DNA of 64,000 nucleotides from Vibrio fortis (GCF_024347475.1 NZ_AP025487.1:1736001-1800000), one strand, 5' to 3'; shown: positions 45,844 to 56,226, numbered from the stretch's first letter. Program-made: numbers and translations. Notes: generated from the letters alone by a model not told the origin.

Positions 45844-46539
45844 ATGTCCATTCAAGGAGATAACTCTTCCGTTATCGTAGCCGGTGCTACAGGGTTGATT
45901 GGTGGTCATGTAATGGAGCAGCTACTTGCTGAACCTTCAGTTCAAACCGTATATGCTCTCACTCGTTCTCAAATTAAAAGAGAGCCAGCTTCAAATAAGC
46001 TGATTCAAATCATCAACAATGACCTGGATATAACACAGTGGGATGAAGGGCATCCAAGGCCGACTCTTGGTGTTATCTGTTTGGGGACGACCATCAAACA
46101 AGCAGGCTCAAAGGCAGCCTTGCGTAAAGTTGATGTCGAGTTGGTCACTCACGTAGCTCAAACCATGAAGTTTTTGGGCGTAGAACGCGTTGCAGTAGTA
46201 TCCAGCTATGGGGCCTCTCAGACTTCCTACTCACACTACTTGAAGTGTAAAGGACAAATGGAGCAAAACCTCATTCGTATTGGATTCAAGCAGTTGTTTA
46301 TTGCAAGACCTGGACCACTGCTTGGCAATAGAACAAAGCCAAGATCCGATGAAAAGTTCCTGCAAACGCTCTCACCTCTTTTCAAACCTTTTATGATCGG
46401 TCGTTTAAAAAACCTTCGCCCAATCGAGTCAGAATGGGTTGCCAAAACGATGCTGTTTAAATTATTCGAAAATAATTTTAAAAATGTCGAAATTTCCAGT
46501 TCGAGTGAGATGCTTAATTTTTTGGCGAAATATCGCTAA
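45844..46539 (+). CDS. NAD(P)-binding SDR-like protein
   Basis: The 231-residue Rossmann-fold protein of the atypical short-chain dehydrogenase group has the nucleotide loop VAGATGLIGGHVMEQLL and a CLGTTIKQAGS segment, resembling HTATIP2/YwnB-like oxidoreductases. A Tyr-x3-Lys-like pair is present in YSHYLKCKGQ. The substrate is unknown. It has AAGGAG before the ATG and is monocistronic. Confidence 0.85.
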   Translation: MSIQGDNSSVIVAGATGLIGGHVMEQLLAEPSVQTVYALTRSQIKREPASNKLIQIINNDLDITQWDEGHPRPTLGVICLGTTIKQAGSKAALRKVDVELVTHVAQTMKFLGVERVAVVSSYGASQTSYSHYLKCKGQMEQNLIRIGFKQLFIARPGPLLGNRTKPRSDEKFLQTLSPLFKPFMIGRLKNLRPIESEWVAKTMLFKLFENNFKNVEISSSSEMLNFLAKYR

Positions 46540-46724
46540 ATTGGTGGCTGAACCATCACTCTGTTGAATATCCGAACAACCGCTCTTTTAGATATGACTA
46601 ATTGATCTATCAAATTACTTTTCCTTATTTTACGTTTTGTTACAGAACGTTATTTTACCTAACAGTACTCATGCCTATATATCTAGGCTTCCTATTGTTC
46701 TGAAGTAATTCATAAGGAAATTCA

Positions 46725-48098
46725 ATGTCATTCCCTGCTATCGCTGCCTTAGCGGTATTTACTGGTATTCTCTTTTTTCTCTACGGACAGCAGAAGAAAG
46801 AACACACACTTTCACGTCTAGTACTGCTTGGTCTTGTTTTTGGTAGTGGTTTTGGTCTAGGCCTTCAACTGCTATTCGGCGAAGGCAACCCAATCATCAA
46901 GGAAACCTTAGACTGGGTTAACATCGTTGGTCGAGGTTATGTTGGTCTATTAAAAATGGTCATCATGCCACTGGTACTGGTCTCTATGATCGCAGCTGTT
47001 GTGAAACTAGAGAAAGGTGGTTCACTGGGTAAAATTTCAGGTATCACCATTTCAGTATTGCTTGCAACTACAGCAATTTCCGCAATCGTTGGTATCATTG
47101 TGACACAGGCATTTGGTCTTTCTGCTGAAGGTCTAACAGAAGGCGCACGCGAAACGGCTCGCCTTGCGGCACTTGAAACTCGCGCTGACCGTGTCTCTGA
47201 TCTGACTATCCCCCAGATGTTGGTAAGCTTCATCCCAACCAACCCATTTGCTGATCTTACTGGTGCTCGCTCAACGTCCATTATCGCGGTTGTTATCTTT
47301 GGTGTATTAACGGGTATTGCTGCGCGTAAGGTAATGGCTGAAAAAGAAGAGTTAGAGTCGCCAATCCGCACTTTTGTAGAAGCGGCTCAATCAATCGTTA
47401 TGCGCCTTGTTAAGATGATCATGGCTCTAACGCCATACGGCATCGCAGCGTTAATGGCGAAAGTTGTCGCGACGTCAAGCGCATCTGACATTCTAAGTCT
47501 ACTTGGCTTCATCGTAGCTTCTTACGTGGCTATTCTACTGATGTTTGTTGTGCATGGCGTATTGGTTTCTTTTGTGGGCGTTAACCCGAAAGAATACTTC
47601 AAGAAGATCTGGCCAGTACTAACGTTTGCATTCACTTCGCGCAGCTCTGCGGCAACAATTCCGCTAAACGTCGAAGCGCAGATCACTAAGCTTAATGTTC
47701 CACCAGCGATTGCTAACTTGTCTGCTTCTTTCGGCGCAACAATCGGTCAAAACGGCTGTGCTGGTATCTACCCTGCAATGCTAGCGGTAATGGTTGCACC
47801 GACTATGGGCATCAACCCTATGGACATTAACTTCATCCTATCGCTGATTGCTATCATTACCGTAAGCTCATTTGGTATCGCTGGTGTCGGTGGTGGCGCA
47901 ACGTTTGCAGCTCTAATCGTACTGCCAGCAATGGGGCTGCCTGTAACTATCGCGGCACTGCTTATCTCTATCGAACCACTTATCGATATGGCTCGTACTG
48001 CGCTTAACGTTTCAGGAGCGATGACTGCAGGTACTATTACAAGTCGTATCCTAGGCAAGAAAGAAGAACAGAAAGATCTACAACAAGCTCAAGCGTAA
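46725..48098 (+). CDS. tcyP: L-cystine / sodium symporter, TcyP type
   Basis: The 457-residue dicarboxylate/amino acid:cation symporter aligns by eye along its whole length with E. coli TcyP (YdjN): for example LTFAFTSRSSAATIPLNVEAQ, GATIGQNGCAGIYPAMLAVMVAPT and VGGGATFAALIVLPAMGLPVT. It imports cystine and related compounds. It is monocistronic with a terminator at 48155-48186. Confidence 0.92.
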   Translation: MSFPAIAALAVFTGILFFLYGQQKKEHTLSRLVLLGLVFGSGFGLGLQLLFGEGNPIIKETLDWVNIVGRGYVGLLKMVIMPLVLVSMIAAVVKLEKGGSLGKISGITISVLLATTAISAIVGIIVTQAFGLSAEGLTEGARETARLAALETRADRVSDLTIPQMLVSFIPTNPFADLTGARSTSIIAVVIFGVLTGIAARKVMAEKEELESPIRTFVEAAQSIVMRLVKMIMALTPYGIAALMAKVVATSSASDILSLLGFIVASYVAILLMFVVHGVLVSFVGVNPKEYFKKIWPVLTFAFTSRSSAATIPLNVEAQITKLNVPPAIANLSASFGATIGQNGCAGIYPAMLAVMVAPTMGINPMDINFILSLIAIITVSSFGIAGVGGGATFAALIVLPAMGLPVTIAALLISIEPLIDMARTALNVSGAMTAGTITSRILGKKEEQKDLQQAQA

Positions 48099-48154
48099 TT
48101 CACTAAAGCAATTCGACTTAGATTAAGTGGCTAACGCTCACTGAGATTTAAACC

Positions 48155-48186
48155 AAAAAACCGATGCGCATGGCATCGGTTTTTTA
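48155..48186. terminator. Bidirectional terminator after tcyP
   Basis: The stem AAAACCGATGC / GCATCGGTTTT is followed by T-runs on both strands. It separates convergent tcyP and the GlcG-family gene. Confidence 0.9.
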
Positions 48187-48205
48187 GTTAAAGAGAAACA
48201 AAAAG

Positions 48206-48601
48206 CTATAGCTCTAGAACAGAGATACTTGATTGAGCAAGCTGTTCATCTTCTTCCTCACTCAGCCCGCTGATCCCAATTGCTCCAACGACCCGATCCT
48301 CACAAACTATAGGCAAACCACCTTTAAAGCCTGTGATCTTAGAGTCATTCCAATAACTAATATCCTTCCCTGTCGAGCGCGCCCACTCACCTAAGTGGCC
48401 ACTTGGTTGGCGATCGCGCGCGGAAGTGTAAGCTTTACTTTTTGCCAGCACACCCGCCTGAACACTCACATCATCCATTTTGGCGAATGCGATTAATTCG
48501 CCATGAGTATCACAAACAGCAACCGCGACTTGCTGTTGATTCTGAGTGGCGATTTCAATTGCTGCCGAGACCGCTTGTTGAGCCTTATTTAAAGTCAGCA
48601 T
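48206..48601 (-). CDS. GlcG/HbpS-family (DUF336) protein
   Basis: The 131-residue protein has the DUF336 pattern AVAVCDTHGELIAFAKMDDV and FKGGLPIVCEDRVVGAIGISG. Family members bind heme or small ligands, or act as oxidative-stress-linked accessory proteins. The frame opens at 48610, but the ATG at 48601 sits behind AGGTGG and is preferred. It follows the aldo/keto reductase gene by nine bases and is co-transcribed with it. Confidence 0.88.
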   Translation of the reverse strand: MLTLNKAQQAVSAAIEIATQNQQQVAVAVCDTHGELIAFAKMDDVSVQAGVLAKSKAYTSARDRQPSGHLGEWARSTGKDISYWNDSKITGFKGGLPIVCEDRVVGAIGISGLSEEEDEQLAQSSISVLEL

Positions 48602-48610
48602 GATTACCAC

Positions 48611-49585
48611 CTATGGTAGAGCTTGGCCACGAGAATAAACAAATAGGTTGTACCACTCTTCTCGAGTGAGATTAACCTTTGTCGCCGCAACACTTGCTTG
48701 GATTCGCGCAAGGTTGGTTGTACCGATTACTGGCTGAATACCCGCAGGGTGGCGCAGAAGAAACGCTAATACGATTGCTTCGCTAGTCACGCTGTATTTC
48801 TCAGAGAGCTGTTGAACGTATTTGGAAGTCGCTCGTACACTTTCGTCGTCAGAGTTTAGTCCTTGCACTGAGAAGCGCCCTTGTGCCAGACACCCCCACG
48901 CTTGAAGTTGAACACCCTTAGCTCGGCAGTATTCTAATGTACCAGGCGCCCAGTCAGACTCGTTCAAACCCTGAGAGTTAACTAAAACAACATCGTTAAG
49001 CCAATCCAGTTTTGCAAGGCTCATCTCCATTTGGTTTACCACTAACGGCTTATCAAGCGCTGATTGTAGATATTCGACCTGGTGACCACTCATATTAGAG
49101 ACACCAAAATGCTCCACCTTACCCGCCGCATGCAGATCTTGCAGTGTACGTGCTAGCTCATCCAACTCCATCAAAGGATCAGGACGATGCAATAAGAGTA
49201 CATCTAACTTCTCTGTATTTAATCGCTCAAGAATGCCTTCAACTGAGCCTTGTACCCATTGTGCTGAAAAATCATAACGTCCTACGTTGCCTTCACCTTG
49301 AAAACGAATACCGCATTTTGACTGTAAGAACATGTGATCTCGTAATTCAGGTTGGCTCTTTAATACTTGGCCGAATGCCTGTTCTGCTTTGGAAAATGTG
49401 TAAATGTCAGCATGGTCAAAAAGATTGATACCTGAAGCCATTGCCGTTTCAATAATGCTCTGCGTTTGGTAGACATCATCTTGTGAAACTGGACTATCGT
49501 TCCAACCGCCACCCAGCCCCATACAGCCGTAGGCAATCTCACTGACATTGGTCAGATATTTAGACAAAGGAAGTACGTTTTTCAT
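48611..49585 (-). CDS. Aldo/keto reductase
   Basis: The 324-residue NADPH-dependent TIM-barrel enzyme resembles YdhF. The catalytic set is visible: Asp and Tyr in FDHADIYTF, Lys in LQSKCGI, His in LLHRPDP. It reduces aldehydes or ketones. The natural substrate is unknown. It pairs with the downstream GlcG-family gene and is divergent from a LysR regulator at 49707, which likely controls it. Confidence 0.9.
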   Translation of the reverse strand: MKNVLPLSKYLTNVSEIAYGCMGLGGGWNDSPVSQDDVYQTQSIIETAMASGINLFDHADIYTFSKAEQAFGQVLKSQPELRDHMFLQSKCGIRFQGEGNVGRYDFSAQWVQGSVEGILERLNTEKLDVLLLHRPDPLMELDELARTLQDLHAAGKVEHFGVSNMSGHQVEYLQSALDKPLVVNQMEMSLAKLDWLNDVVLVNSQGLNESDWAPGTLEYCRAKGVQLQAWGCLAQGRFSVQGLNSDDESVRATSKYVQQLSEKYSVTSEAIVLAFLLRHPAGIQPVIGTTNLARIQASVAATKVNLTREEWYNLFVYSRGQALP

Positions 49586-49706
49586 TAGTCATTCTCGTAT
49601 TCATAAACTCAGTCTTAATCATATTGTTCTACGAGAAAAACAGAATAGCCTGAATCCGAAATGATTGTTCGTTATAATGAACAAACTAAAAACTGGAGAG
49701 TTAAGT

Positions 49707-50597
49707 ATGAATGAGCACAAACGGATTGAAAGGTTGATGTTATTTGTTGAGCTTGCTCAGCATTTAAATTTCACTAAGGCTGCAGAACAGCTTGGAATTT
49801 CAAAAAGTTACTTATCTGAACAGATAAAACGATTGGAGAGCGACTTAGAGTGTCCGTTACTCGTTCGAACCACACGCAGTGTTAGGCTCACACTCCAAGG
49901 CGAGCGTGCGCTTGCTCAAGGATTGGTGATTCGATCACAAGTGCTCGACTTAGAACGCAGCGTATCCGACGAGCATGAAGCGATTAAAGGGGTATTAAGA
50001 ATCACCGCCCCAAAAATGTTCACTGAGGTATATCTGTCCGACCTATGCCAACGCTTCCAAGAACGTTACCCAGAGATCTATTTCGAGATCAACAGCAGCT
50101 ATACCACCTATAATCTCAATCGAGAAGATATCGATATCGCATTTCGCGCCACGAATACCCCACCGGAAAACATGGTGGCCAAAAAACTGTTTTCGTATCA
50201 GCATGATTTGGTCGCAGCGCCGAGCTATATTGATAAGTTTGGTTTGCCTACCTCTTTAGACGATCTTCAAAATCACCAGTGTCTTGCAACTTTGCATCAA
50301 CATGAATGGCCTTTTAAAAGTGGTAATGTGCATGTTTCAGGTTGGCTATCGAGTAATGAAAACCACCTATTAAAGCAGCAGGCTATACGCGGCAGTGGCA
50401 TCATTCGTATCGCCAGTTACTATGTCGCTGAAGAGATAAAACAAGGCCACCTAACACCGCTGCTCACCGATGAGTGTATTGAACACGGCAATTCCATCTA
50501 CCTGTTCTATCCTCAAATGATCTACCCAGCCAGAAAACACAAAGCGTTTGTACAGTTCGTGCAAGACTACTTCGAACAACTTCAAGTCGGAGGTTAG
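49707..50597 (+). CDS. LysR-family regulator, divergent from aldo/keto reductase
   Basis: The protein has a helix-turn-helix at about residues 8-66 (LFVELAQHLNFTKAAEQLGISKSYLSEQIKRLES) and an effector domain after it. It belongs to the CrgA-like group that has the segment VYLSDLCQRFQERYPEIYFEIN. The frame opens at 49665, but the ATG at 49707 lies eight bases after GGAG and gives 296 residues. It probably regulates the aldo/keto reductase operon. Confidence 0.9.
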   Translation: MNEHKRIERLMLFVELAQHLNFTKAAEQLGISKSYLSEQIKRLESDLECPLLVRTTRSVRLTLQGERALAQGLVIRSQVLDLERSVSDEHEAIKGVLRITAPKMFTEVYLSDLCQRFQERYPEIYFEINSSYTTYNLNREDIDIAFRATNTPPENMVAKKLFSYQHDLVAAPSYIDKFGLPTSLDDLQNHQCLATLHQHEWPFKSGNVHVSGWLSSNENHLLKQQAIRGSGIIRIASYYVAEEIKQGHLTPLLTDECIEHGNSIYLFYPQMIYPARKHKAFVQFVQDYFEQLQVGG

Positions 50598-50876
50598 TTT
50601 AATAACGCATCAGACATAGGCTCGATTGCCCCCTGAAACCTCATCGACCTTGAACACAGCAATCATAAAGACATACTTTGTTACCTTTGCAATCGGACTA
50701 AAGTGATCGTCTGTTCTCCCAATAGCGAATAACCTAACGATAGCCAAAGTGAATATGTATACATTTGAATGCACATCACTAGATTAAGTCGTGACTTAAA
50801 AGTGCCATCAAATCGAAATATCAATTTGCGTTACTGGAGTTACCCATTGAGACAATGAGTACAATCAGGAGGATGT

Positions 50877-51065
50877 ATGAAATACTGCCCGTTCTGCTCG
50901 ACCGAGTTAATCGAAAGACACCATGTGCAGGTGTGCCCACGAAATGAGATTGGCGAATGCCGCTTCGATGGCTATGAACAGTACGAACAGCGTGTGTTGG
51001 CCGAACTCTCGTCTGACAGCCTTAATGTGAATAGCAATGTCTACAGTCGAGTCCCTGAAAGGTAA
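50877..51065 (+). CDS. Small Cys-rich protein, 62 residues
   Basis: A strong AGGAGG ribosome binding site precedes the ATG. The product starts KYCPFCSTELIERHHVQVCP, a CxxC...H...C zinc-finger-like start, and ends in a polar tail. Its function is unknown. Confidence 0.7.
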   Translation: MKYCPFCSTELIERHHVQVCPRNEIGECRFDGYEQYEQRVLAELSSDSLNVNSNVYSRVPER

Positions 51066-51166
51066 TCCTCAGCCAAAGTCTGTAACGACTTAAAGCTTAT
51101 CGTCACTGACACTTTCGATTGACCATCGCCCTTTTAGACATACTTGATAGCGATGGCTAGACAAAT

Positions 51167-51198
51167 AAAAACGCCCTTGCAGATACAAGGGCGTTTTT
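51167..51198. terminator. Bidirectional terminator between the Cys-rich gene and BCCT gene
   Basis: The stem AAAAACGCCCTTG / CAAGGGCGTTTTT with a 6-base loop has A/T-runs in both directions. Confidence 0.92.
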
Positions 51199-51271
51199 CA
51201 TCTATGTGATGTTACGATTTTTAGTAGTATCACTTAAGACGACAAATAGTCGCCTAAGCACCCACTCGTCA

Positions 51272-52876
51272 TTATTTCGCAGTATCAGCAGCCACTGTTG
51301 GCTGATCCACTTCAGTCAAAAGACCTTTAATTAAGCTAACACAGCCCAATAGCAGGATAATTGTGAACGGAAGTGCCGCAATGATGGTGATCGATTGCAG
51401 TGCTTGAATCGACTGCGTACCACCAATCCATAGCATTACCATTGCGATTGCACCTGAGATGACTGCCCAGATAACCTTTTGACGAACTGGAACTTCGAGT
51501 TTGCCACCAGCAGTCATGCCATCGATAACGATAGAGCCTGAGTCGAGCGTCGTTACAAAGAATACGATAATCAGCGCCACAGCAATAACCGATAGAATGT
51601 TACCTAGAGGGTAAGCATCTAGCATGTAGAACAAGCTCAGAGATACGTCTGCAATGCCTTGATCAATTCCCAACTGACCGACCTTGTCGATCACTTGCTC
51701 AATAGCGACACCACCGAAAATAGACATCCAAGCCGTCGTTACTAGCGTAGGAATAATCAGCACACACAATAGGAACTCACGAACCGTACGCCCCTTAGAG
51801 ATACGCGCAACAAACATACCGAAGAACGGTGCGTATGCTACCCACCATGCCCAGTAGAATACCGTCCAACCATGCAACCAAGTTGTGTCTTCACGACCTG
51901 TAGTTTGGCTCAGCGGGATAATGTTCTTCACATAACCCGTTACCGCTGTCGCAAGCGAATCCAAAACAGTGGTGAAGTTAAGTACCGCAATCAGACCAAG
52001 GAAAACAAACGCGATAACCATGTTTAGGTTACTCAACAGTTTTACACCACCGTCCATACCACGCAGTACAGATACAATAGCCAGTACCATGATCAGTACA
52101 ATGATTAGCTGTTGTAAGAACAGATTGTTCTCTAAACCAAATACATGACTAATACCACTTGCTGCTTGCGTACCACCTAGACCAAGCGATGTCGCTAAGC
52201 CGAACAGTGTTACTAGTACCGTCATTACATCGATAACGTCACCTGTTTTACCCCAAACTTTGTCTCCAAGAATTGGATAAAACACCGAACGCATTGATAG
52301 CGGTAAACCTTTGTTGTAAACAAAGTAAGCAAGACACAGCGCCGCCATGCCGTAGATAGCCCATGCGTGCAAACCCCAGTGGAAAACAGTCGCGCCCAGC
52401 GCCGCTTCACGACCTGCAGCAGTGTAAGCTTCTGCGTTTAGCGGTGTTCCATACCAGTTGGTAAAGAACGCAGTTGGCTCAGCTACACCCCAAAAGATAA
52501 GGCCGATACCCATGCCTGCAGCAAACAGCATCGCAATCCAAGATGCCATAGTGTAGTCAGCCGTTGCGTTTTCACCACCTAAGCGAATTTTACCTAGTGG
52601 AGAGAATGCTAAGCCAATAGCGAAAATAAGGAAAAGGTTCGCGCCCCACATGAATAGGAAATCGAAGTTCGCGAGTACTGCGCCTTTCACCGCGTCGATA
52701 GCCGCTTTTGCATCGCCGGGTGCCATTGCGAGAAGAGTTACAATGAAGAGAATTGAAAGGCCTGCTGAAGCAGTGAAAACCGTGTTGTGGACATCCATGC
52801 CCCACTTATTGATGTTGTCTTGACCGACTTGATAATCTGTTGAATCTATACTGTATTTTTTTGACTTAAAACTCAT
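51272..52876 (-). CDS. BCCT family betaine/choline/carnitine transporter
   Basis: The 534-residue membrane protein has 12 helices. Family signature WTVFYWAWWVAYAPFFGMFVARIS and the glycine-rich AAGMGIGLIFWGVAEP are present. Such carriers take up glycine betaine, choline, carnitine or DMSP for osmoprotection in vibrios. The exact substrate is not fixed. It is monocistronic; the 5' region at 52877-53235 is its likely promoter area. Confidence 0.93.
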   Translation of the reverse strand: MSFKSKKYSIDSTDYQVGQDNINKWGMDVHNTVFTASAGLSILFIVTLLAMAPGDAKAAIDAVKGAVLANFDFLFMWGANLFLIFAIGLAFSPLGKIRLGGENATADYTMASWIAMLFAAGMGIGLIFWGVAEPTAFFTNWYGTPLNAEAYTAAGREAALGATVFHWGLHAWAIYGMAALCLAYFVYNKGLPLSMRSVFYPILGDKVWGKTGDVIDVMTVLVTLFGLATSLGLGGTQAASGISHVFGLENNLFLQQLIIVLIMVLAIVSVLRGMDGGVKLLSNLNMVIAFVFLGLIAVLNFTTVLDSLATAVTGYVKNIIPLSQTTGREDTTWLHGWTVFYWAWWVAYAPFFGMFVARISKGRTVREFLLCVLIIPTLVTTAWMSIFGGVAIEQVIDKVGQLGIDQGIADVSLSLFYMLDAYPLGNILSVIAVALIIVFFVTTLDSGSIVIDGMTAGGKLEVPVRQKVIWAVISGAIAMVMLWIGGTQSIQALQSITIIAALPFTIILLLGCVSLIKGLLTEVDQPTVAADTAK

Positions 52877-53235
52877 AAATTATGATGTACACATATTCGA
52901 CAATCCGAATATAAGGACCAACTCCATATCCAATTAAAATTTGATCAGCGCGCCATACCATATACATGGTTAAAAATAAGTGAATTTAATCAATCACTTA
53001 TGACGTCTTACTCAATCCCGAGGGCGCTATTATAACACAAAATAAAATACTTTTTTGGCAAGCTCTGCGCACAATCTCACCAACAACAGCATAACCAACT
53101 GATTATAAAGAACTTAATAGTGGTTACTTTTTTGAAAAAATAGTTAGAGTACAAATTAAATTTCTTGCTCAAAGTCACCTCAATAAGCGGTTAATGCTGC
53201 CATCGCATTTGGAACGATTACCTTAGTCGAGGCAT
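52877..53235. other. Upstream region of the BCCT gene
   Basis: This A/T-rich region must hold the promoter of the BCCT gene. I see no open reading frame with a ribosome binding site. Osmotic or BetI/OpaR-type sites could not be identified by eye. Confidence 0.4.
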
Positions 53236-53275
53236 AAAAAATGCAGTTGACTCATTCGAGTGCAACTGCATTTTT
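53236..53275. terminator. Terminator after the DUF2058 gene
   Basis: The stem AAAATGCAGTTG / CAACTGCATTTT with further pairing in the loop (CTC / GAG) has A/T-runs on both sides. Confidence 0.88.
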
Positions 53276-53300
53276 AATTCGTTATTGGCTTATTGTCGTG

Positions 53301-53822
53301 TTACCACATCAAATCGTCTGGTACTACGAAATCTTTGTACGGATCATCTTCATCAACCGCTTCTTCCGATGCTGCCTGAGTATCCACGATCGACTCTTCG
53401 TCACGCATCGCAATCTTGTTTGCAACGCTGGTTGGGATAATCACATACCCTTCACCGTCACGAGCGATACTTAAAATACCTTTGCTCAGCTGCTTTTGAG
53501 TCAACTCTTCAACGTACAGGTGCTTCACTAACGTACCATCAGTAAAGTTATATTTGATCTCGCCATCTTTTTGCTCGATCTTGTTCATTGCTATCAACTG
53601 TTTCACCTGAGCTTTGATCTCTTTGCTCAGCTGTTTCTCTTTCATCTGTTGATTAAGCTCTTTGTCTTTCGCTTGCTGCGCTAGACGATTCTCTTCCGCT
53701 GCTGCTTTTGCTTCACGAGCTTGAACGCGTGATTTTTTAGAGCCTTTCTTTGCTTTTTTCAGCTTTTTCTCATTAACCAAGCCAGCTTTTAGCATCTGCT
53801 CTTGGAGTGTTAACTTTGCCAT
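53301..53822 (-). CDS. DUF2058 (YaiL-like) nucleoprotein-like protein
   Basis: The 173-residue soluble protein has a highly charged Lys/Glu/Gln-rich coiled segment at about 15-75 (KKLKKAKKGSKKSRVQARE) and the family-typical LTLQEQMLKAGLVNEKK start. The second half contains KHLYVEELTQKQLSKGILSIAR. DUF2058 proteins (E. coli YaiL) are described as nucleoprotein or polynucleotide-associated. The role is unclear. Confidence 0.87.
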   Translation of the reverse strand: MAKLTLQEQMLKAGLVNEKKLKKAKKGSKKSRVQAREAKAAAEENRLAQQAKDKELNQQMKEKQLSKEIKAQVKQLIAMNKIEQKDGEIKYNFTDGTLVKHLYVEELTQKQLSKGILSIARDGEGYVIIPTSVANKIAMRDEESIVDTQAASEEAVDEDDPYKDFVVPDDLMW

Positions 53823-53930
53823 GACTTTCCCAGTTCAGGATTAAAAACGGCACTATCATACCTGTTTTTTGTCACTCTGTTTATATCTCAGAGCGGGTTT
53901 ATGACAAGCATAAACGGTGAAAATGCCAAA

Positions 53931-54992
53931 CTAATTCGACAAGCGCTGGCGAAACTCGGCTGGGGACTGATTCATCCAACGCTTGAATGCTCGTCTAAAG
54001 TTGGCGGAATCACTGTAGCCAAGACGCTCTCCTATATCTTCTACGCTCATATCGCTGCTCAGTAACAGCTCTTTGGCAAGCTCTTTGCGAACTTCCGCAA
54101 GCAGTTCATGATAACTGGTCTTCTCTTTGGATAAGTCACGACGCAATGTTCGTGAAGAACAACCAAACTCGTGAGCTAATTGCTCAATCGAAGGAAATTG
54201 ACCCAATTCTCGATAAAGCATCGCTTTCACTTGATTACTGAGAACAGAAGAAGAGCCTAAACTTGCCATAATGCTATGACAGGATGCCAAATAATGTTCC
54301 AGGGTTGTCGCATCATGGCTAGGTAATGGTTCAAAAAGTACCGCACTGCTAAAGCGCAGTTCACAAAACGTTTGAGCAAACGTCACATTACAACCAAAGC
54401 GCTGCCGATACTTATCCCCATTAACTGGTAAAGAGTACGTGGGTTCAAGATAAGAAAAGCACAGGTCATTGAGCTGTAGATTTTGGCGGGTTAACTGATA
54501 AAACAGAGAAACCAATGAGCTAAAGAAGTACTCACAACAAAATGGCAGCATTTCGCCGATATCTAAGGAGTTCTCAATTCGGATAACGGCTTCATCTGAA
54601 TCTTGGATAAGTACGACAGAGAAGATAGGGCCATTTAGACGAAGATATTTAAAACCACTTTTTATTGCTTCCAAAACGTTTTCGCTCGTCGCTAGCACGT
54701 AGCCAAGCACCCCAAAATGGCTAAGCTTTGCCTGTTGACCAAGCCATAACCCCACCCCTTCCTGTGGTAATAGACGATTTACTGCCTTAAACACCATCAG
54801 TTTGTCGGCGAAACTCAGTTGGGTATTAGGATTTTGCCAATCAATGTTGGATAAACCAAGCGAAGACAACAACGCTTTACAGTCGATACCACGCGACTCC
54901 AAACCATCAAACAGTAATGAAATGTCTAATGTCCCCAGTGGTTGATGGACACTACTCGGTTCATAAGCAGCGAGTATTTTCTCTTTTGTCAT
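53931..54992 (-). CDS. AraC-family transcriptional regulator
   Basis: The 353-residue regulator has an N-terminal arabinose-binding-type domain of AraC regulators (PF12625-like, about 25-210) and a C-terminal double helix-turn-helix (FGCSSRTLRRDLSKEK ... SVEDIGERLGYSDSANFRRAFKRWMNQSP). It is divergent from the DUF2804 and hydroxylase genes at 55189 and 56291, which it probably regulates. The OruR/ArgR-like architecture is common for lipid or aromatic-metabolism regulators. Confidence 0.9.
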   Translation of the reverse strand: MTKEKILAAYEPSSVHQPLGTLDISLLFDGLESRGIDCKALLSSLGLSNIDWQNPNTQLSFADKLMVFKAVNRLLPQEGVGLWLGQQAKLSHFGVLGYVLATSENVLEAIKSGFKYLRLNGPIFSVVLIQDSDEAVIRIENSLDIGEMLPFCCEYFFSSLVSLFYQLTRQNLQLNDLCFSYLEPTYSLPVNGDKYRQRFGCNVTFAQTFCELRFSSAVLFEPLPSHDATTLEHYLASCHSIMASLGSSSVLSNQVKAMLYRELGQFPSIEQLAHEFGCSSRTLRRDLSKEKTSYHELLAEVRKELAKELLLSSDMSVEDIGERLGYSDSANFRRAFKRWMNQSPAEFRQRLSN

Positions 54993-55188
54993 TGCTCTTC
55001 CTTAATCACTTTTCCACTGCTTTTCTCATCCACAACATAAGTCGGTTTATTGTGTTTCACTCAATTTGTGTATTTCCAGTTTGAGGCAAAAGCGTGACAA
55101 CAAATCCTCTAATGTCCGTTAATGACCTAACGTTGAGCTTTTCGGCTAACTAGAATAGCTATTATGTTAATGCCATGTAAATATCATC

Positions 55189-56226
55189 ATGATTAAACCT
55201 GAAATCATCCGACACGCACCCACCACTATTATTGACGCTCATGGCAAACCTGTTTTTGGTCAGTTTGATACGATCCCTCACCAACTGAACATAGAGAGGT
55301 TCGATTATCGTAACGCCATGGATAATCGTGCCAATAAGTTACAGCGCTACTTTCATTACAAGCAGTTTCAATTCGTTAGCGTAGTTACATCAAGCCATGT
55401 CATTGGTGTTGCCATTGCTGACATTCGTTATCTAGGTTCAGCCTTCTGCTATGTATACAACATCAAAGAGAACCGAATCGAAGAGCAGTCTTGGCTTCGA
55501 CCATTGTCATTCGACAAAGTTACGACCTCTTCTCCCTTTCAAGGCGACACTCACATAGCATGCGGTCAGATTCTATTCAGCATTAACCAAGGTAAATGGA
55601 CGGCAGAGATAAAGACCAAACAGGTACAAGCTAGCCTCGAATTTTTATCCGAAAACAATAGCCACCCACTCTCAATGACAACGCCAACGGGTTACTCAGG
55701 TTGGACCTATACCCAGAAACACAATGCCCTTGCAGTCAGAGGAAAGCTAATCGTTGATGGGAATGACGTAAATCTCGACAACGCATTGGGAGGGTATGAC
55801 TTTTCTGCTGGTTATATGCGCAGAGAAACCAGTTGGCGCTGGGCGAGCATAAACACACACCTTTTCGATGAATCTTCTCAATCCACTCGTTTAGGGTTGA
55901 ACCTGGCTGCAGGAGTTAATGAAACCGGAACCTGCGAGAACGCACTGTGGGTGAATGGTATTAAGCACCTACTTCCTTCGGTCTACTTTGAATTTGATCG
56001 CGATGACATCACGCAACCTTGGCAGGTTCACTCTGAAGATCGCCGAATTGATCTCACTTTCACGCCTTGCAATAAACGCAGCGAAAAACTGAACTTCCTC
56101 GTACTCAAGAGCAATTTTCGTCAGTTCATCGGCCACTTTTCAGGTTCAATAAAAGACAACAATGGAGTCATCCACCAGCTTGATCATGTGCTTGGTTTAA
56201 CCGAAGACCACTTTGCTCGTTGGTAA
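55189..56226 (+). CDS. DUF2804 protein
   Basis: The 345-residue soluble protein fits the DUF2804 family as I know it: N-terminal FGQFDTIPHQLNIERFDYRN, the strand pattern VIGVAIADIRYLGSAFCYVYN, and central DYSAGYMRRETSWRWA-like residues in YDFSAGYMRRETSWRW. Later segments include LGLNLAAGVNETGTCENALWVNG. The role is unknown, possibly lipid-related given its hydroxylase partner. It is the first gene of a two-gene unit with the hydroxylase 64 bases downstream. Confidence 0.85.
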   Translation: MIKPEIIRHAPTTIIDAHGKPVFGQFDTIPHQLNIERFDYRNAMDNRANKLQRYFHYKQFQFVSVVTSSHVIGVAIADIRYLGSAFCYVYNIKENRIEEQSWLRPLSFDKVTTSSPFQGDTHIACGQILFSINQGKWTAEIKTKQVQASLEFLSENNSHPLSMTTPTGYSGWTYTQKHNALAVRGKLIVDGNDVNLDNALGGYDFSAGYMRRETSWRWASINTHLFDESSQSTRLGLNLAAGVNETGTCENALWVNGIKHLLPSVYFEFDRDDITQPWQVHSEDRRIDLTFTPCNKRSEKLNFLVLKSNFRQFIGHFSGSIKDNNGVIHQLDHVLGLTEDHFARW